Notes: generated from the letters alone by a model not told the origin. A stretch of DNA of 64,000 bases from Isochrysis galbana (GCA_018136815.1 CM030932.1:10038138-10102137); one strand, 5' to 3'; shown: positions 27,201 to 37,369, numbered from the stretch's first letter. Made by a program: numbers and translations.

Positions 27201-30200
27201 AAACCTACGGCAAGCGGAGGAAAAGGCGGCGGCGGCGATGGCGGCGGCGGCGATGGAGGGGGGGGAGAGGGGGGGGGCGGCGACGGCGGCGGCGGCGACG
27301 GCGGCGGTGGCGACGGCGGCGGTAGTGACGGTGGCGGTGGAGACGGAGGGGGCGGCGATGGCGGCGGTGGAGAGGGCGGCGGCGGGGGCGATGGCGGCGG
27401 CGGAGATGGTGGAGGCGGCGACGGCGGCGGGGGCGACGGCGACGGCGGCGGGGGCGACGGCGGCGGCGGCGACGGCGGGGGAGGCGACGGCGGCGGAGGC
27501 GACGGTGGCGGCGGCGATGGCGGCGGCGGGGAAGGTGGAGGCGGCGATGGCGGCGGTGGAGAAGGTGGAGGTGGCGAAGGCGGCGGTGGCGATGGTGGAG
27601 GTGGTGATGGAGGTGGTGGTGATGGTGAGGGAGGTGACGGAGGTGGGGGTGAGGACGGAGGAGGTTGAAGTGGAGGAGACGAAGGAGGAGGTTGCAATGG
27701 CGGCGAGGACGGAGGAGGTGGCAGTGGTGGTGAGAATGGAGGAGGTGGCATTGGAGGTGAGGGTGGTGGAGGAGAAGGCGGCGGTGGAGAAGGAGGCGGC
27801 GGTGAGGGTGGCGGCGGCGATGGCGGCGGCGGCGAAGGTGGTGGTGGCGATGGCGGCGGTGGCGATGGCGGCGGCGGCGAGGGCGGCGAAGGTGAGGGTG
27901 GAGGTGGCGAGGGCGGTGGTGGTGAGGGTGGTGGCGGCGAAGGTGGCGGCGGTTTAGGAGGTGGCGGCGATGGCGGCGGTGGCGATGGGGGCGGTGGCGA
28001 TGGCGGCGGTGGCGACGGTGGTGGCGGCGATGATGGCGGTGGCGATGGTGGAGGCGGAGAAGGTGGGGGTGGCGACGGTGGTGGCGAGGGCGGCGGAAGT
28101 GAGGGTGGAGGTGGCGAGGGCGGTGGTGGTGAGGGTGGTGGCGGCGAAGGTGGCGGTGGTGAAGGAGGTGGCGGCGATGGCGGCGGTGGCGATGGTGGAG
28201 GCGGAGAAGGTGGGGGTGGCGATGGCGACGGCGGTGACGGCGGTGGGGGAGGCGGACGTGGCGGTGACGAGGGAGGAGGTGGCAGTGGTGGTGAGGAGGG
28301 AGGAGGTGGCAGTGGCGGTGAGGACGGAGGAGGCGGTGAGGAGGGGGGAGGTGGCAGTGGTGGTGAGAATGGAGGAGGTGGCATTGGAGGAGACGAGGGA
28401 GGAGGTGAGATTGGCGGTGAGGAGGGAGGAGGTTGAAGTGGAGGAGACGAAGGAGGAGGTTGCAATGGCGGCGAGGACGGAGGAGGTGGCAGTGGTGGTG
28501 AGAATGGAGGAGGTGGCATTGGAGGAGACGAGGGAGGAGGTGAGATTGGCGGTGAGGACGGAGGAGGTGGCAGTGGTGGTGAGGAGGGAGGAGGTGACAG
28601 TGGTGGTGCGGACGGAGGAGGTTGAAGTGGAGGAGACGAAGGAGGAGGTTGCAATGGCGGCGAGGACGGAGGAGGGAGGAGGTGGCAGTGGTGGTGAGGA
28701 GGGAGGAGGTGGCAGTGGCGGTGAGGACGGAGGAGGTTGAAGTGGAGGAGACGAAGGAGGAGGTTGCAATGGTGGCGAGGACGGAGGAGGTGGCAGTGGT
28801 GGTGAGAATGGAGGAGGTGACATTGGAGGAGAGGATGGAGGAGGTGGCAGTGGTGGTGAGGAGGGAGGAGGTGACAGTGGCGGTGAGGACGGAGGAGGCG
28901 GACGTGGCGGTGAGGAGGGAGGAGGTGGCAGTGGTGGTGAGGACGGAGGAGGTGGCAGTGGCGGTGAGGACGGAGGAGGCGGTGAGGAGGGGGGAGGCGG
29001 ACGTGGCGGTGAGGAGGGGGGAGGTTGCAGTGGCGGTGAGGAGGGGGGAGGTTGCAGTGGCGGTGAGGAGGGGGGAGGTTGCAGTGGTGGTGAGAATGGA
29101 GGAGGTGGCATTGGAGGTGAGGACGGAGGAGGTGGCAGTGGTGGTGAGGAGGGAGGAGGTGGCAGTGGCGGTGAGGACGGAGGAGGTTGAAGTGGAGGAG
29201 ACGAAGGAGGAGGTTGCAATGGCGGCGAGGACGGAGGAGGTGGCAGTGGTGGTGAGAACGGAGGAGGTGGCATTGGAGGAGACGAAGGAGGAGGTGAGAT
29301 TGGCGGTGAGGACGGAGGAGGTGGCAGTGGTGGTGAGGAGGGAGGAGGTGGCAGTGGCGGTGAGGACGGAGGAGGTTGAAGGGGAGGAGACGAAGGAGGA
29401 GGTTGCAATGGCGGCGAGGACGGAGGAGGTGGCAGTGGTGGTGAGAATGGAGGAGGTGGCATTGGAGGAGACGAGGGAGGAGGTGAGATTGGCGGTGAGG
29501 AGGGAGGAGGTGGCAGTGGTGGTGAGGAGGGAGGAGGTGGCAGTGGCGGTGAGGACGGAGGAGGTTGAAGTGGAGGAGACGAAGGAGGAGGTTGCAATGG
29601 TGGCGAGGACGGAGGAGGTGGCAGTGGTGGTGAGAATGGAGGAGGTGACATTGGAGGAGAGGATGGAGGAGGTGGCAGTGGTGGTGAGGAGGGAGGAGGT
29701 GACAGTGGCGGTGAGGACGGAGGAGGCGGACGTGGCGGTGAGGAGGGAGGAGGTGGCAGTGGTGGTGAGGACGGAGGAGGTGGCAGTGGCGGTGAGGACG
29801 GAGGAGGCGGTGAGGAGGGGGGAGGCGGACGTGGCGGTGACGAGGGAGGAGGTGGCAGTGGTGGTGAGGAGGGAGGAGGTGGCAGTGGCGGTGAGGACGG
29901 AGGAGGCGGTGAGGAGGGGGGAGGTGGCAGTGGTGGTGAGAATGGAGGAGGTGGCATTGGAGGAGACGATGGAGGAGGTGAGATTGGCGGTGAGGAGGGA
30001 GGAGGTTGAAGTGGAGGAGACGAAGGAGGAGGTTGCAATGGCGGCGAGGACGGAGGAGGTGGCAGTGGTGGTGAGAATGGAGGAGGTGGCATCGGAGGAG
30101 ACGAGGGAGGAGGTGAGATTGGCGGTGAGGACGGAGGAGGTGGCAGTGGTGGTGAGGAGGGGGGGGGCGGACGTGGCGGTTTGGAGGGGGGGGTGGCAGT

Positions 30201-31701
30201 GGCGGTGAGGACGGAGGAGGTTGAAGTGGAGGAGACGAAGGAGGAGGTTGCAATGGCGGCGAGGACGGAGGAGGTGGCAGTGGTGGTGAGAATGGAGGAG
30301 GTGGCATTGGAGGAGACGAGGGAGGAGGTGAGATTGGCGGTGAGGACGGAGGAGGTTGAAGTGGAGGAGACGAGGGAGGAGGTGAGATTGGCGGTGAGGA
30401 CGGAGGAGGTGGCAGTGGTGGTGAGGAGGGAGGAGGTGGCAGTGGTGGTGAGGAGGGAGGAGGTTGCAATGGCGGCGAGGACGGAGGAGGTGGCAGTGGT
30501 GGTGAGAATGGAGGAGGTGGCAGTGGTGGTGAGGAGGGAGGAGGCGGACGTGGCGGTTTGGAGGGGGGAGGTGGCAGTGGCGGTGAGGACGGAGGAGGTT
30601 GCAATGGCGGCGAGGACGGAGGAGGTGGCAGTGGTGGTGAGGAGGGAGGAGGTGGCAGTGGTGGTGAGGAGGGAGGAGGTTGCAATGGCGGCGAGGACGG
30701 AGGAGGTGGCAGTGGTGGTGAGAATGGAGGAGGTGGCAGTGGTGGTGAGGAGGGAGGAGGCGGACGTGGCGGTTTGGAGGGGGAGGTGGCAGTGGCGGTG
30801 AGGACGGAGGAGGTTGCAATGGCGGCGAGGACGGAGGAGGTGGCAGTGGTGGTGAGGAGGGAGGAGGTGGCAGTGGTGGTGAGGAGGGAGGAGGTTGCAA
30901 TGGCGGCGAGGACGGAGGAGGTGGCAGTGGTGGTGAGAATGGAGGAGGTGGCAGTGGTGGTGAGGAGGGAGGAGGCGGACGTGGCGGTTTGGAGGGGGGA
31001 GGTGGCAGTGGCGGTGAGGACGGAGGAGGTTGCAATGGCGGCGAGGACGGAGGAGGTGGCAGTGGTGGTGAGGAGGGTGAGGAGGGAGGAGGTGGCAGTG
31101 GCGGTGAGGACGGAGGAGGTTGAAGTGGAGGAGACGAAGGAGGAGGTTGCAATGGCGGCGAGGACGGAGGAGGTGGCAGTGGTGGTGAGAATGGAGGAGG
31201 TGGCATTGGAGGAGAGGAGGGAGGAGGTGGCAGTGGTGGTGAGGAGGGAGGAGGTGGCAGTGGTGGTGAGGAGGGAGGAGGTGGCAGTGGCGGAGACGAA
31301 GGAGGAGGTTGCAATGGCGGCGAGGACGGAGGAGGTGGCAGTGGTGGTGAGAATGGAGGAGGTGGCAGTGGTGGTGAGGAGGGAGGATGTGACAATGGCG
31401 GCGAGGAGGGGGGAGGTTGAAGTGGAGGAGGTGGCAATGACGGCGAGGAGGGAGGAGGCGGACGTGGTGGTGAGGAGGGAGGAGGTGGTAGTGGCGGCGA
31501 GGAGGGAGGAGGCGGACGTGGTGGTGAGGAGGGAGGAGGTGGACGTGGCGGTGAGGAGGGAGGAGGTGGCAATGGCGGTGAGGAGGGAGAAGGTGGCGGT
31601 GAGGAGGGAGGAGGTGGCAGTGGCGGGGAAGAAGGAGGAGGCGCAAGTGACAGTGTACACGGAGCTTGAATCAACCCAATCAGTAAGAGTGAATATCGCA
31701 T
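24221..31701 (-). CDS. Giant secreted proline-rich (pherophorin-like) protein
   Basis: The likely start is the ATG at 31701, giving a signal peptide (MRYSLLLIGLIQAPCTLSLA) followed at once by APPPSSPPLPPPPSS. From there: proline block 1 (31640-27205), a globular domain at about 27200-26680 (RMVLDASALQGQ, VYLVDRVAGINLNASVLLAY, SFSITNYTYAFELFIDMVVS) with several N-x-S/T sites, proline block 2 of SPPPP units (26680-24745), a hydrophobic segment (FFILATILLWSLKSLGLFVK, about 24740-24655), a PSPSPP linker, and a C-terminal domain of about 100 residues with 9-10 cysteines ending RECDPP. The layout resembles algal extracellular-matrix glycoproteins. The signal-peptide frame and the C-terminal frame differ (the span is not a multiple of three), and the PPPSSPPL phase switches among frames several times in block 1. 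Either introns remove out-of-phase units, the assembly has repeat errors, or the gene is decaying. All three minus frames lack stops for over 3.6 kb. Confidence 0.65.
24520..31660 (-). repeat. Proline-codon minisatellite with extreme strand asymmetry
   Basis: Interlocking 15, 18, 33 and roughly 100-200 bp units (CCTCCTCCGTCCTC types) make the plus strand almost pure purine with T for 7 kb, apart from the unique 26680-27205 segment. Long blocks recur nearly unchanged, for example the unit around 28435-28560 and again around 29990-30130. Plus-strand ORFs of Val/Arg/Glu type (REEVAVVVRTEE) are shadows. Confidence 0.9.
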
Positions 31702-31807
31702 TGTGTTTGTCGCTTCTAGTGCTTTTCCGTACATATACAAAATTTGACGATATGCCCCAGTTATGCACAAGTGCACACATCCTGCTACAATTCAAAAAAC
31801 AAGGTTT

Positions 31808-32185
31808 ATGTATTATTCTTCGAAGGAATCCGACTATTCATATGCCTCTCAGTTTTTTCGGTGGGTAGAAGGTCGCTGTGGACCTCTCTGTCTACAGTGG
31901 ATGTGGAGGTGCGACTGCTGTCGACGTCCACAGCGGACGCCGGGGGTTGCGTGTTGTAGCCTTGGGCTCGTTTGTACACACTGCGTCACGTACTTCGCAC
32001 GAAACAACACATGTGGCACGTGCTACCTTGACGCATGCGAATGCGATTACAGCACATGGGGGCCGTTGACGCGCCCTGACTGCGAAATGACTGGTCCGAC
32101 CCATGTCCATGGTGGACTTGTGGATCGACTCGTACAAAGCTTGCGGAGCCGGTTGGCACGCTGCCTCCTTTTGTTTTGGCATTGA
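31808..32185 (+). CDS. Small Cys-rich ORF, unknown
   Basis: A 125-residue frame from ATG 31808 (MYYSSKESDYSYASQFF) with a dense Cys cluster: GRCGPLC, CDCCRR, VACC, CTHC, CGTCYLDACECD, then a helical end (GGLVDRLVQSLRSRLARCLL). It is divergent to the large proline-rich gene, about 105 bases head to head, so the two could share a promoter region. The opposite strand also has an open frame. The Cys spacing favours the plus strand, but no family is recognised. Confidence 0.4.
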   Translation: MYYSSKESDYSYASQFFRWVEGRCGPLCLQWMWRCDCCRRPQRTPGVACCSLGLVCTHCVTYFARNNTCGTCYLDACECDYSTWGPLTRPDCEMTGPTHVHGGLVDRLVQSLRSRLARCLLLFWH

Positions 32186-32276
32186 AACAAAGTGAACAGG
32201 AACACGCCGAGCACAGCCTTTCCGGTCTGGTACCGTGACACTTCCAACGAGCGGGTGCAAGTTGCTGGTCGGGAGA

Positions 32277-32610
32277 TCAAGTGGGGGTCAAGTGTGCACT
32301 TCATGGGGGAGATCAAGTGTGCACTTCATGGGGGAGATCAAGTGTGCACTTCATGGGGGAGGTCAAGTGTGCACTTCATGGGGGAGATCAAGTGTGCACT
32401 TCATGGGGGTCAAGTGTGCACTTCATGGGGGATATCAAGTGTGCACTTCATGGGGGAGATCAAGTGTGCACTTCATGGGGGAGATCAAGTGTGCACTTCA
32501 TGGGGGTCAAGTGTGCACTTCATGGGGGATATCAAGTGTGCACTTCATGGGGGTCAAGTGTGTGCACCTCCTGGGGGTCAAGTGTGCACTTCCTAGGGGT
32601 CAAGTGTGCC
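32277..32610 (+). repeat. 26 bp tandem array GAGATCAAGTGTGCACTTCATGGGGG
   Basis: About 13 copies of a 17-26 bp unit built on TCAAGTGTGCACTTCATGGG. The AAGTGTGCACTTC element is the same as in the 170 bp unit of the array at 12130-12870 and the array at 41715-43397. The array runs straight into family C at about 32605. Confidence 0.9.
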
Positions 32611-32910
32611 GGTTGAATCACAAGAGTGTGTTCCACAGACGAGGTTTGGGGGTTCTCCAACCCGACCACCCTCGACATCGGCAATGGGTCACACTGATTG
32701 GGCGAAACATGCTTGCAATCGACCCATGTGCTCGATGCCATACCTCCGACAGAGGGAGGAGGGTCGGCAAGGTTTCTTCTGGACCAGGGTGTCTCCGCAG
32801 ATGCTTGTGCAATTAGACGTGTAGCCGAGGAGCCCCATCGTCTCAATCATGTGTGTGTGTGTGTATGTGAAAGTGACTTTCACGGGGGGACCTCTTCGGA
32901 TGGATCGACT
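32600..32910 (+). repeat. Dispersed repeat family C, longest copy
   Basis: Reads GCCGGTTGAATCACAAGAGT, GACGAGGTTTGGGGGTTCTC, ACATCGGCAATGGGTCACAC, TTGGGCGAAACATGCTTGC, GGCAAGGTTTCTTCTGGACC, a (GT)n run, then TCTTCGGATGGATCGACTC. It aligns with 45205-45440 and, inverted, with 42010-42290 and 8285-8545. Confidence 0.88.
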
Positions 32911-33032
32911 CCCCCAGTAGGACTGAAATCTTGTTGTGGGACGCCTAGGTGTACCAAAGCAGCTGAGCCGATTGTGGCGCAAACCATGGGTTCGGCACAC
33001 CAAACTGTGCCCCGTGTAGAACTGTTATAAAA

Positions 33033-33632
33033 TTATGATATAGTGGACCGTACCAGTACACGATTGGCACCTTCGAGAGACCCGTACTTGCAGACACATT
33101 CAGTGACGTCTGGGTCGACTGTCAGCCCAGCACGTGCACGATGGCTCAATCTCCCACGCTGAAAGCTGAGACCCGCGTAGACCTCATAGCTTTGTAGAGT
33201 GCGGACAGTACCTAGTCCAGCGGACGGTTGCGCGTGTGCTGGTGGCCGTCGCGTCTCGTGTGGATCCCCTTCCGCCTCCCTCCTCGTCGACCATGCTAGA
33301 GGACGACAGGGTACGAAGAAGGAAGCACCGTGTGTCCACAGGCTAAGACCCATCGCCGTGGGCTCCATGGGTGTACTGACATCCTCGAGGAGTGGTGCGT
33401 GCTCTAGTACCTCCGAAGCACAGAAGCTGAACGATGGGGACCAAAACAGCGAGGGCAGTATTTCACCGTGTGTGAGCGGAAGAGCTGCTTGTCGAGCCTC
33501 CAATTCGAGGCGTGCACCACGCATCCTCCTGGCACAAAGGAACCATGGCAACTCTTCACTCCCAAGGGAGAGGCGAGGAGCACACGCTGTGGTCAGGACG
33601 GCCGAGGGAGGGTGCTTCCCTAGCATAGACAC
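33033..33632 (-). CDS. Unknown ORF downstream of the truncated ankyrin gene
   Basis: A 199-residue frame starting MSMLGKHPPSAVLTT and ending ECVCKYGSLEGANRVLVRST. Composition is balanced (not repeat-derived), but no motif or family is recognisable, and the opposite strand is also open over much of it. It starts inside the last codons of the truncated ankyrin paralogue, so it may represent sequence into which that gene was broken. Confidence 0.3.
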   Translation of the reverse strand: MSMLGKHPPSAVLTTACAPRLSLGSEELPWFLCARRMRGARLELEARQAALPLTHGEILPSLFWSPSFSFCASEVLEHAPLLEDVSTPMEPTAMGLSLWTHGASFFVPCRPLAWSTRREAEGDPHETRRPPAHAQPSAGLGTVRTLQSYEVYAGLSFQRGRLSHRARAGLTVDPDVTECVCKYGSLEGANRVLVRSTIS

Positions 33633-35794
33633 CAGGGCATCATCCCAGTGGGTCGACAGTTCGGCTCCAGCGACGACGAGCAGCGTATAGCGCTCACCAC
33701 GCCTTCTTGGTACCCTTTTTCAAGTCCTTCTTGGCGCCCTTGTTCGAGACCTTGACGACGCCCTTGCTCAAGTCCTTCTTGGCACATTTGTTCGAGACCT
33801 TGACGACGCCCTTGCTCAAGTCCTTCTTGGTACCCTTTTTCAAGTCCTTCTTGACGCCCTTGGTTGATACCTTGAAGACGCCCTTGCTCAAGTCCTTCTT
33901 GGTGTCCTTTTTCAAGTCCTTCTTGGCACCCTTGTTCGAGACCTTGACGACGCCCTTGCTCAAGTCCTTCCTGGTACCCTTTTTCAAGTCCTTCTTGGCG
34001 CCCTTGGTCAATACCTTGAAGACACCCTTGCTCAAGTCCTTCTTGGTGTCCTTTTTCAAGTCCTTCTCGGCACCCTTGTTCGAGACCTTGACGACGCCCT
34101 TGCTCAAGTCCTTCTTGGCGCCCTTGTTCGATACCTTCTTGGCGCCCTTGCTCGAGACCTTGAAGACGCCCTTGCTCAAGTCCTTCTTGGTGCCCTTTTT
34201 GGAGCCCTTGCTCGAGACCTTGAAGACGCCCTTGAAGACGCCCTTGCTCGAGACCTTGAAGACGCCCTTGCTCGAGACCTTGAAGACGCCCTTGCTCGAG
34301 ACCTTGAAGACGCCCTTGCTCAAGTCCTTCTTGGTGCCCTTTTTGGAGCCCTTCTTGTCGCCCTTGGTCGAGGCCTTGAAGACGCCCTTGCTCAAGTCCT
34401 TCTTGGTGCCCTTTTTGGAGCCCTTCTTGTCGCCCTTGGTCGAGGCCTTGAAGACGCCCTTGCTCAAGTCCTTCTTGGTGCCCTTTTTGGAGCCCTTCTT
34501 GGCGCCCTTCTTGGCGCCCTTCTTGGCGCCCTTGGTCGAGGCCTTGAAGACGCCCTTGCTCAAGTCCTTCTTGGTGCCCTTTTTGGAGCCCTTCTTGGCG
34601 CCCTTCTTGGCGCCCTTGGTCGAGGCCTTGAAGACGCCCTTGCTCAAGTCCTTCTTGGTGCCCTTTTTGGAGCCCTTCTTGTCGCCCTTGGTCGAGACCT
34701 TGAAGACGCCCTTGCTCAAGACCTTCTTGGTGCCCTTTTTGGAGCCCTTCTTGGTGCCCTTTGTGGAGTCCTTCTTGTCGCCCTTGGTCGAGACCTTCTT
34801 GTCGCCCTTGGTCTAGACCTTCTAGTCGCCCTTGCTCAAGTCCTTCTTGGTGCCCTTTTTGGAGCCCTTCTTGGTGCCCTTTTTGGAGCCCTTCTTGGTG
34901 CCCTTTGTGGAGTCCTTCTTGTCGCCCTTGGTCGAGACCTTCTTGTCGCCCTTGGTCGAGACCTTCTTGTCGCCCTTGCTCTAGACCTTCTTGTCGCCCT
35001 TTTCGGAGCCCTTCATGGTGCCCTTTTTGGAGCCCTTCTTGGTGCCCTTTTTGGAGCCCTTCTTGGTGCCCTTTTTGGAGCCCTTCTTGTCGCCATTGGT
35101 CGAGACCTTGAAGACACCCTTGCTCAAGACCGCCAGGATCCCTCTGCTGACGTCCTACAGAGTCATCTCCTTGCCATTGTTGGAGTGCTTGTGTGTGGCC
35201 TTGTGTGTAGCCTACGGAGAAGCCGCTCTGATGCCCTTGTATGAATCCTCGAATGTACTCGGCTTCAATATCACAGACAAGGGTTGGTGGAGTCCATACA
35301 ACACGTAGGAGATTGGAGATGTCATGTAGATGAGCTGTACGTTGGCTCATGGAATTGTTGAGACATTGACAGGCAGTCGTCTGGTCGATGGTTGCCCCAT
35401 AGTGCTGTAATAGATCGACCACCTCTACATCGCCACGTAGGCAGGCATACATTAATGGGGTGTTCTTCATGTTGTCCATCTGATCCAATGGAGCATTCCA
35501 TTGTGCCGCAAGATGTTTGACACATGGAAGATGACCACGCTCGACTGCGAGTATCAAGGCGGTCTTCCCCCAGAGAGTACTCTTCATGTTCATGTACCCC
35601 AATGGAGCAAATCGAAGGAGTGTTGCCACACAATTGGAATGACCCAAGTAGGCAGCAATCATCAATGGTGTATACTTTTCGGAAACAATGGTATATAGCA
35701 TTCGCATCTCTTCCATGAACTTGATTGGTGCTCTTGGACTACCTTCAAGCAGACCATTCAGGAGGAGAGCACAGCATGGAGGAGCATCGCTCAT
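33620..35794 (-). CDS. Ankyrin protein with EGLQKGHQ repeat, truncated paralogue
   Basis: From the ATG at 35794 (MSDAPPCCALLLNGLLEG) the protein is 724 residues. Ankyrin repeats at about 45-165 are near-identical to those of the 14199 gene (YTPLMIAAYLGHSNCVATLL, NTPLMYACLRGDVEVVDLL). The region corresponding to residues 1-90 of the paralogue is replaced by a short different N-terminus. The octad region is longer (about 58 units) and has changed to EGLQKGHQ and QGLDQGRQ forms. The C-terminal helical domain is absent: the frame ends shortly after the repeat with unrelated residues (VVSAIRCSSSLEPNCRP). The upstream frame continues through GAGGGAGCAAGAGG repeats but without an ATG. A 24 bp unit explains the long frames open on the opposite strand. 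Confidence 0.75.
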   Translation of the reverse strand: MSDAPPCCALLLNGLLEGSPRAPIKFMEEMRMLYTIVSEKYTPLMIAAYLGHSNCVATLLRFAPLGYMNMKSTLWGKTALILAVERGHLPCVKHLAAQWNAPLDQMDNMKNTPLMYACLRGDVEVVDLLQHYGATIDQTTACQCLNNSMSQRTAHLHDISNLLRVVWTPPTLVCDIEAEYIRGFIQGHQSGFSVGYTQGHTQALQQWQGDDSVGRQQRDPGGLEQGCLQGLDQWRQEGLQKGHQEGLQKGHQEGLQKGHHEGLRKGRQEGLEQGRQEGLDQGRQEGLDQGRQEGLHKGHQEGLQKGHQEGLQKGHQEGLEQGRLEGLDQGRQEGLDQGRQEGLHKGHQEGLQKGHQEGLEQGRLQGLDQGRQEGLQKGHQEGLEQGRLQGLDQGRQEGRQEGLQKGHQEGLEQGRLQGLDQGRQEGRQEGRQEGLQKGHQEGLEQGRLQGLDQGRQEGLQKGHQEGLEQGRLQGLDQGRQEGLQKGHQEGLEQGRLQGLEQGRLQGLEQGRLQGLEQGRLQGRLQGLEQGLQKGHQEGLEQGRLQGLEQGRQEGIEQGRQEGLEQGRRQGLEQGCREGLEKGHQEGLEQGCLQGIDQGRQEGLEKGYQEGLEQGRRQGLEQGCQEGLEKGHQEGLEQGRLQGINQGRQEGLEKGYQEGLEQGRRQGLEQMCQEGLEQGRRQGLEQGRQEGLEKGYQEGVVSAIRCSSSLEPNCRPTGMMPWCLC

Positions 35795-35824
35795 GCTGTA
35801 GAATGGAGGCAACGACAAGTAAGG

Positions 35825-36535
35825 GCGAGGGAGGAAGAGGAAAGAAGAGGCAAAGACGTCAGGAGAGGTGAAGGCGAAGGGAACAAGAGGACAGGAGAAA
35901 GGTGAGGGAGCAAGAGGACAGGAGAAAGGTGAGGGAGCAAGAGGACAGGAGAAAGGTGAGGGAGCAAGAGGACAGGAGAATGGCGAGGGAGCAAGAGGGA
36001 CAGAAGAGGCAAAGGCGAGGGAGCAAGAGGGACAGAAGAGGCAAAGGCGAGGGAGCAAGAGGACAGCAGAGGCAAAGACGTCAGGAGAGGCAAAAGCGAG
36101 GGGAACAAGAGGACAGGAGAAAGGCGAGGGAGCAAGAAGAGGCAAAGGCGAGGGAACAAGAGGACAGGAGAAAGGCGAGGGAGCAAGAGGACAGCAGAGG
36201 CAAAGGCGAGGGAACAAGAGGACAGGAGAGGCAACGGCGTCAGGAGAGGCAGAGGCGAGGGAGCAAGAGGACAGCAGAGGCAAAGGCGAGGGAGCAAGAG
36301 GACAGCAGAGGCAAAGGCGAGGGAACAAGAGGAAAGGCGTCAGGAGAGGCAAAGGCGAGGGAGCAAGAGGAAAGGCGTCAGGAGAGGCAAAGGCGAGGGA
36401 ACAAGAGGAAAGGCGTCAGGAGAGGCAAAGGCGAGGGAGCAAGAGGATAACAGAGGCAAAGGCGAGGGAGGGAGCAAGAGGACAGGAGAAAGGCGAGGGA
36501 GCAAGAGGAGAGGCAAAGGCGCCAGGAGAGGCAAA
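35825..36535. repeat. GAGGGAGCAAGAGGACAGGAGAAAGGC minisatellite
   Basis: Variable 24-33 bp units of GCAAAGGCGAGGGAGCAAGAGG type lie upstream of the truncated ankyrin gene. ORFs on both strands are repeat products. Confidence 0.88.
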
Positions 36536-36539
36536 TGGA

Positions 36540-36745
36540 GGGCGCGGAAGCAGGGGGGGGGGAAACAAAGGGGGGGGGGGGTAAAGCAGTGGAGGAGGGT
36601 GGGGGGGAAGCAAAGGGGAAGGGGAGGGGGGGGGGGAAGCACGGGGGGGGGGGGGGGGGGAAGCACGGGGGGGGGAAGCAAAGGGGGGGGGGGGAAGCAA
36701 AGGGGGGGGAAGCAAAGGGGGGGGGGGGGTAAAGCAGGGGAGGGG
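36540..36745. repeat. Poly-G cluster
   Basis: Ten or more G-runs of 7-20 bases separated by AAGCA or AAAGC. Strong G-quadruplex potential; the sequence length here is likely unreliable. Confidence 0.85.
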
Positions 36746-36777
36746 AGGGAGCAACCAGTCCCAAAGCACTAGCCCTA

Positions 36778-36880
36778 TTATTCAGAGGTACCTCGGAGAT
36801 TGTAGAGATGATTTATATTCGAAAACAAACTGATGACATCTCATCAGTCCATCGGAGGTACATCGGAGATTGAGAAGTCG
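36778..36880 (-). repeat. Two diverged units of the 52 bp array family
   Basis: GAGGTACCTCGGAGATTG and GAGGTACATCGGAGATTG match in reverse complement the CAATCTCCGAGATACCTCGG unit of the array at 45440-45875. Confidence 0.6.
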
Positions 36881-36894
36881 ACAGATGGGCAGTT

Positions 36895-37035
36895 GGTAGT
36901 CCCCAGTTGGTGGACAGTCTACCAGTTGGTGGGCAGTCTATCAGTTGGTGGGCAGTCTATCAGTTGGTGGGAGTCTATCAGTTGGTGGGCAGTTGATCGT
37001 TTGATTTGGGCAGTTGATAGTTGGTGGGTAGTTTC
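36895..37035 (+). repeat. 19-20 bp array CAGTTGGTGGGCAGTCTAT
   Basis: About six copies, ending in GGGCAGTTGATAGTTGGTGGGT-like sequence. It belongs to the loose GGGCAGTTG family also seen at 22100, 38030, 44330 and 49630. Confidence 0.85.
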
Positions 37036-37051
37036 TGGGATGGGCAGTTAG

Positions 37052-37303
37052 GTGCACTTTGGAATGATAACACCACACATTCGGATCCAAACATCCCACC
37101 ATAGAACATAGGCGTCCCTCATACTGGGAGAGTTTCATCCCTTGTTCTACAAGAGTGAATACTTTGGTGGCCATCCTTCCTCGATCGGTAGGGTTTCTCC
37201 CAATACAGTCCCGTCCGTAGATGTTTTTGACAAATGTGGAATCGATACAATGGAATGCACCTCGTCGGGATGTCCGCCTTCTTTGAAGCTTGAAAAAAGA
37301 AAT
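37052..37303 (-). pseudogene. IS5-type DDE transposase fragment
   Basis: The minus frame opens after a TAA at 37304 and reads RRRTSRRGAFHCIDSTFVKN, then IYGRDCIGRNPTDRGRMATK, VFTLVEQGMKLS and further residues to about 37052. IDSTFVK...G.NPTDRG...TK is the hallmark segment around the first catalytic Asp of IS5/IS427-group (DDE_Tnp_1) transposases. The second Asp and Glu regions are missing: downstream sequence runs into the GGGCAGTTG array. The fragment is too short to function. IS5-type genes occur in bacteria, giant viruses and some protists, so this points to transfer or a mobile element once resident here. Confidence 0.75.
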
Positions 37304-37369
37304 TTATCCGCATGTGGACGACGGCATACTTTTTGTTGTAAACTCGCGCTAAATCAAGCACTCGATTGT

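Noticed and set aside
33707-35111. Plus-strand ORFs of TPLLKSFLVPFFKSF type over the right ankyrin gene, and the minus 341-codon KKGTKKDLSKG frame
   Set aside because: Frame shadows of the 24 bp octad repeat; only the ankyrin frame connects to a recognisable domain.
35868-36584. 238-codon KGEGARGQEK plus-strand ORF and its minus Leu/Pro/Cys counterpart
   Set aside because: Minisatellite translation; no ATG-initiated unique sequence.
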